From Ustulina deusta (lineage: Eukaryota; Ascomycota; Sordariomycetes; Xylariales; Xylariaceae), in the NCBI GenBank assembly GCA_023159155.1, contig JAJNNX010000030.1, positions 1-64,000 of the forward strand: a DNA stretch of 64,000 nucleotides, in the 5' to 3' direction. Both the position numbers and the translations under genes were made by a program. The notes under the pieces were generated by a model. The model had not been told where the DNA came from and searched no databases. It saw only the letters and a list, made by a program, of their open reading frames with translations. Below, piece by piece: positions 61,073-64,000 of this stretch (the stretch's first letter is position 1; every line of letters starts with the position of its first letter).

Positions 61073-61435
61073 TGCAGTAGGGCTAGTACGTATATATAAA
61101 AAATAGGTCCTTAGTTATAGAATAAAACATATTTTTAGAAATTTCGGAAATTATAAAACAAAAAATATAAAAAACGCGCATTTTTATTTAAAGCTATAAA
61201 AGACTTCTTTTTTATACAATAAATAATAAACAATTATTACAAAATATTAAATAGAAATTAAAAATTTGTTTTTATTAATTAATTATTGCGTTTTTATTTA
61301 TAATTATAAATTAGACCTTGACTTAATACATATAAAGATCTATAAGCCAAAAAATATAGTCCGATATAAAATAATTAGGTAGGTTTAGTTAGTTTAAGTG
61401 TGCGATACGCCGATCAAGAGCCCTGCTCCATTTCA
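61073..61435 (+). repeat. Element C 3' LTR
   Basis: 363 bp from TGCAGTAGGGCTAGTACG to GAGCCCTGCTCCATTTCA, the same length as the 5' LTR. Its first two thirds are more mutated and its last part (GTGTGCGATACGCCGATCAAG) less mutated than the 5' LTR. The family A leader resumes immediately after. Confidence 0.9.
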
Positions 61436-61488
61436 ATATATATTTTTTATTTTATTATAGTTAATAAAATATAAATAAACTTTTTTTT
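61436..61488 (+). pseudogene. A3 leader, right of element C
   Basis: 53 bp (ATATATTTTTTATTTTATTATAG and onward) continuing the A3 leader from 40042. It ends in a T-run at 61488, where element I begins. TTTTT (61484-61488) is the presumed duplication of that insertion. Confidence 0.75.
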
Positions 61489-61943
61489 TGTTATAAATGG
61501 GAAGTTCACAAGGTCAGGTATAATATATAGAGGGATAAGTTGTATATTTAGTAAAGTTGGCTTATAAGACTAAAGCTTATAGGAGGAAGATTTTCTATCG
61601 AAGTAGGTGCGGATATAGTATATATATATAGTAAGTATATACCGGTCCTAGTATGCCAGGCATAACAACTATCTTTCCTTCTTTAGTCAGGTTGTTTTTA
61701 ACTTAATATATATAAGTATGCAAGATATAAAGTATATAGTATAGGTAGGTAATATGTGTGTATATAGATAGGGAGTAATTTAGGTACGGGGTTTATATAG
61801 AATTAAGGTAATATATATATGATTAGTGCAGTGCAATCAATTAAGTATTTATAGGTGTAAGTATATAGATATTTCTATTATATTAGTAATATATAGTATT
61901 ATTATTATTATTAATATAAATATTTTAATATTTATATAGTATT
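61489..61943 (+). mobile_element. Element I: left end of an LTR-type element
   Basis: A probable LTR of 179 bp (61489-61667), TGTTATAAATGGGAAG to GCCAGGCATAACA, with the inverted ends TGTTAT/ATAACA. It is followed by 276 bp of internal-looking sequence before D' interrupts. It keeps more G+C than the family A DNA on its left. The second LTR and duplication are not in the window, so the LTR call rests on its termini and on the clean break in family A sequence. No gene is visible in 61668-61943, which is AT-rich with a short ATT run near 61900. Confidence 0.5.
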
Positions 61944-62262
61944 TGTTGGTTAGGTCTACCCGGGGTAGTGTGAGCGTACATGGTGCCGTACGCCAGGGCA
62001 GATCTATTGAGGCAAACACCATACAATCTATTGTACTATGTCTAATGCCTATCGAAAGGAAAGGAAAGAAGGGAACTATTCGGCAGGTGCGAGAGGTGCC
62101 AGATATACCCCTTCGTATTCGTACGAATACAAATGCGAAGGGTCCACCTGACCCCTAGCCACCTGGGCTAGCCATGGGCTAGCATGGCCAAATGGGCCAT
62201 GCCATGGCCTTCGGCCATGGTCCAAATAAAACGTACGATTAACCTGGAATACTATTCTAACA
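61944..62262 (-). repeat. Element D' LTR
   Basis: 319 bp, TGTTGGTTAGGTCTACCC to GGAATACTATTCTAACA in plus orientation, the reverse complement of the D LTR. It has no TRIM at the site corresponding to 43410; the bases ACAATCTATTGTACTATG run through uninterrupted. It is therefore an empty-site control for the TRIM insertion. Short frames at 61943-62158 and 62076-62270 are chance frames. Confidence 0.92.
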
Positions 62263-63550
62263 CTGACCATTTTTACTTTTTGTTGTATTGCTAGGTTAAT
62301 CGTACAAACAAAACTAAATATAAAAATCTACGTTTGGTAGAAACTATAACTCTACCTAATGCTAGAAACAACAAACAAAAACTTTTCGTACGGCTAGCCC
62401 TTCAACTAGCTAGCCCTCTGTACAGCTAGCCCTTCCGTATGGCTGGCCTACCTATTCGGCCAGCCCTTCCGTATGGCTGGCCCAACTGCTCGGCTAGCCC
62501 TTCGAATAGCTAGCCCTCCTGTTCGGTTGTTTGGCTATTCGTACAACGGGTTAACGGGGGGTTCTCGGTATTGCTAATACCCTTCTAACTCTGTTTTTTT
62601 TTTCAATTTGTCGAACAGGTCTGTATGGGTATTGGCCGAGGGGGGGGGGGTAAGGGGTCCGTTCCGTACGGGTCGAAAAGCAGCCGTACGGAGGGGTATT
62701 CGAGGGTCTTCGTACGTAATTCGTACGAAGGGCGGGGGAAAAGGTGGGGAGGGGGGGGGGGGCGGGGGGGGTAATCTATCCCTCTGGATAGGGCTGGTTT
62801 GGAAGTGGGTAGGTTGCCGAGGGGTTGTTCGGTGGTTGTAGTTCATTGTTATAGAGCCGAACGAGTTTATTGGTGTACGTTGTTCCTTATAAAGGTCTGT
62901 ACGACCTATTTTGTTTGATTGCTTCGATTAGTTCTTTCTAGAATTGCTGATTAACCAAATTAAAATGTTCGGCTTTTTATTTATAAAAATTATTATATAT
63001 ATTTTTTGTTATTTTAACCCTTGGTATTTGTACGTTTATATATTTAAGCATAACTATAGTAAAATATATTATAAATAGCTTTAGGTTATTAGTTATGTTT
63101 TGTTTGTTAAGGGGGTTTTGGTAGCTTTGGTATATAAGACCGGTGTATTTTTTTTATAGCCCTATTGGGATATTGCTCCTTTCGGCTAGGTCTTTGTACG
63201 AAGTCTTGGCTGGAGGGTTGTTTGTTGTGCTGTATAGCATTCTGGAAGGGGGGGGGGGTATGGGCACCAAAGGAAAAATTGGGTGCTGAACGGTCTGTCC
63301 TGTACGGGGTCGAAAATATATGTGTACGGGAGACAGGGGGGGGGTCTGGTTAATGCTAATAGGTTGGGCGCCGAGAGGGGTGTTTGAGGGTCCTTTGTAC
63401 GTAAGTTATACAAAGGGGGGGGGGGGGTTGTAAGGTCCGAAGGGCTTGATTAGGGCCCTTGGATTCAGGTGGTATGGCCTGGTTGTACAAGGTCTAGAAT
63501 TGTACAGGGCTACGTGTGAGGGTTGTTTGTTGCCTGGCTTGCATACAACA
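62263..63550. other. Element D' interior, GC-rich with G-tracts
   Basis: No recognisable gene. Long G-runs occur at about 62641-62650, 62747-62770 (nearly continuous), 63248-63258, 63337-63345 and 63416-63427. CGTACG palindromes are frequent (62686, 62711, 62727). The GGCTAGCC tandem block is at about 62388-62516. Frames such as 62574-62846 (minus) and 62608-62841 (plus) are Gly/Arg/Pro-rich products of these tracts and have no family resemblance. An AT-rich island (62940-63130) lies inside the part that D lacks. Confidence 0.6.
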
Positions 63551-63698
63551 GGTGGTCTGGAGGTTGTTTAGCTGGTTCGTACAACAGATTATTAAGAGGT
63601 ATATTTAAGTGCTTTTGCAGGTCTATTTTATAGCAGAGTTAATAAGTAGCTATATAAAGTATAGGTTATATAAAAAGTAAGAGTTGTAGTAAAGCTTA

Positions 63699-63869
63699 TG
63701 TTAGATATAAGCGAGTCTAATTGAATGATTGTATTAATAATTATTACTAATCTCTCTTGTTCTATGTTCTGTTATAGAGTTTTCTGCATGCCATATAAAT
63801 TAGGTGTGTGTAGAGAATCTATTTAACGGGGTTCTAAAAAATAGCTAATTTACCCCATTAAATCTGATA
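63699..63869 (-). repeat. Element E' 3' LTR
   Basis: 171 bp, TGTTAGATATAAGCGAG to AAATCTGATA in plus orientation, equal in length to both LTRs of E. CATGCCATATAAATTAGGTG and AACGGGGTTC match E. The last CA reads TA, consistent with RIP. Confidence 0.92.
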
Positions 63870-63878
63870 TACCCCTTT
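63870..63878 (-). other. Element E' polypurine tract
   Basis: TACCCCTTT on the plus strand is AAAGGGGTA on the coding strand, identical to 22754-22762 in E. Confidence 0.8.
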
Positions 63879-63939
63879 AGAAACAGCTTATATAAGCCTT
63901 TTTTATATATAATACTATTAATAAAAATATTAAAAATAA

Positions 63940-64000
63940 CGCCCTGGCCCAGACTCGAACTAGGATCTGTAGTATAATAAACTATTAACTATTGTGCTTG
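63940..64000 (-). other. tRNA-like sequence of element E', cut by the window end
   Basis: On the minus strand it reads ...ATCCTAGTTCGAGTCTGGG then CCAGGGCG, with a good B-box (GTTCGAGTC) and a 3' acceptor strand CCAGGGC. The acceptor strand differs from CTAAGGC in E while the middle (AATAGTTTATTATACTA) is nearly the same. The 5' acceptor strand is outside the window, so pairing cannot be tested. Confidence 0.5.

Larger units (their letters stand above)
40043..61435 (+). mobile_element. Element C: very long Ty3/Gypsy retrotransposon with two nested insertions
   Basis: LTRs of 363 bp at 40043-40405 and 61073-61435. After removing D (41367-43876) and A4 (50614-56770) the element is about 12.7 kb, with an interior near 12 kb. 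The junctions share ATAT, or AATAT if the A at 61435 is counted with the target. Pol motifs read on the plus strand: RNase H at about 48.18-48.34 kb and integrase at about 48.9-49.5 kb. About 5.2 kb follow integrase before the 3' LTR, more than a Gypsy element needs. RIP-type decay is strong. Confidence 0.85.
61944..63698 (-). mobile_element. Element D', second copy of D, truncated by E'
   Basis: Inverted relative to 41367-43876. Its 3' LTR is at 61944-62262, then the GC-rich half and the beginning of the AT-rich half. It is cut at 63698 within the stretch homologous to about 42236, where E' entered (GCTTA at 63694-63698 is the presumed duplication). It has about 0.48 kb (roughly 62765-63250) that D lacks. 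The flank on the left is element I. Confidence 0.85.
63699..64000 (-). mobile_element. Element E', second copy of Copia element E, 3' end only
   Basis: Minus-strand copy entering D'. It shows the 3' LTR (63699-63869), the polypurine tract (63870-63878 inverted), and the beginning of the 3' untranslated part with the tRNA-like block. It matches 22614-22933 of E in inverted order. The rest lies beyond the window. The cut in D' together with GCTTA suggests a normal integration. Confidence 0.88.

Noticed and set aside
62574..62846. Overlapping Gly/Pro/Arg-rich open frames on both strands in the G-tract region
   Set aside because: They are produced by homopolymer G and C runs in element D', are not kept in the D copy, and have no family resemblance or start context.
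1..64000. Mitochondrial or plasmid DNA because of the extreme AT content
   Set aside because: The AT-richness is confined to repeats and shows C-to-T changes relative to better preserved copies. Nested LTR elements with duplications mark nuclear DNA, and no mitochondrial genes are present.

Overview
This window is a fungal transposon graveyard. I found no intact host gene. Almost every base belongs to LTR retrotransposons inserted into one another. Most are degraded to extreme AT-richness in the manner of repeat-induced point mutation (RIP, C-to-T mainly at CpA): surviving Gln and Trp codons read as TAA or TAG, TG...CA LTR ends read as TA...TA, and TpA dominates. This points to a RIP-competent filamentous ascomycete (Pezizomycotina); I cannot name the species. 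Family letters used here (A to I) are mine.

Layout. A left-truncated minus-strand family A LTR (1-146) is separated by 21 bp from A copy 1 (A1). A1 is a Ty3/Gypsy element that begins at 168 and is split into 168-1382, 27706-28946 and 36626-39771. A2 (1383-27705, TSD TTATT) sits in A1. Inside A2 are Gypsy element B (1511-8662, minus, TSD ACCTA) within its 5' LTR, and Gypsy element F (9026-22999, minus, TSD TTTTT) in its leader. F in turn carries the Ty1/Copia element E (16987-22933, plus, TSD GTCCT) in its 5' LTR. Element G (28947-36625, TSD AAGCT) also lies in A1; it contains a young solo LTR H (30418-30719, TSD AAAAT) and a perfect 20-bp minisatellite.

At 39772 a third family A copy (A3) enters A1. 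Its leader received C, a very long Gypsy element (40043-61435, about 12.7 kb without its inserts). C holds D, a short non-autonomous LTR element (41367-43876, TSD GTTTT), and A4, a complete family A copy (50614-56770, TSD ACTAT). D's 3' LTR is interrupted by a 380-bp TRIM (43410-43789, TSD TAGAT) with two identical 90-bp terminal repeats. The right end continues with the start of element I (61489), a second D copy on the minus strand (D', 61944-63698), and a second E copy on the minus strand (E', 63699 to the window end).

How the parts relate. The insertion order gives a chronology. Outer copies (A1, A2, F, B, G, C) are heavily RIP-mutated, E is still readable, and H, the TRIM and much of D keep normal base composition. 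The TRIM and E share LTR termini and a primer-binding site complementary to the 5' half of tRNA-Lys(CTT), so an E-type Copia element is the likely supplier of the TRIM's enzymes. Both E copies also carry a tRNA-like block just upstream of their 3' LTR. Protein assignments rest on reading short conserved motifs through RIP-type stops by eye; no alignment program or database was used.
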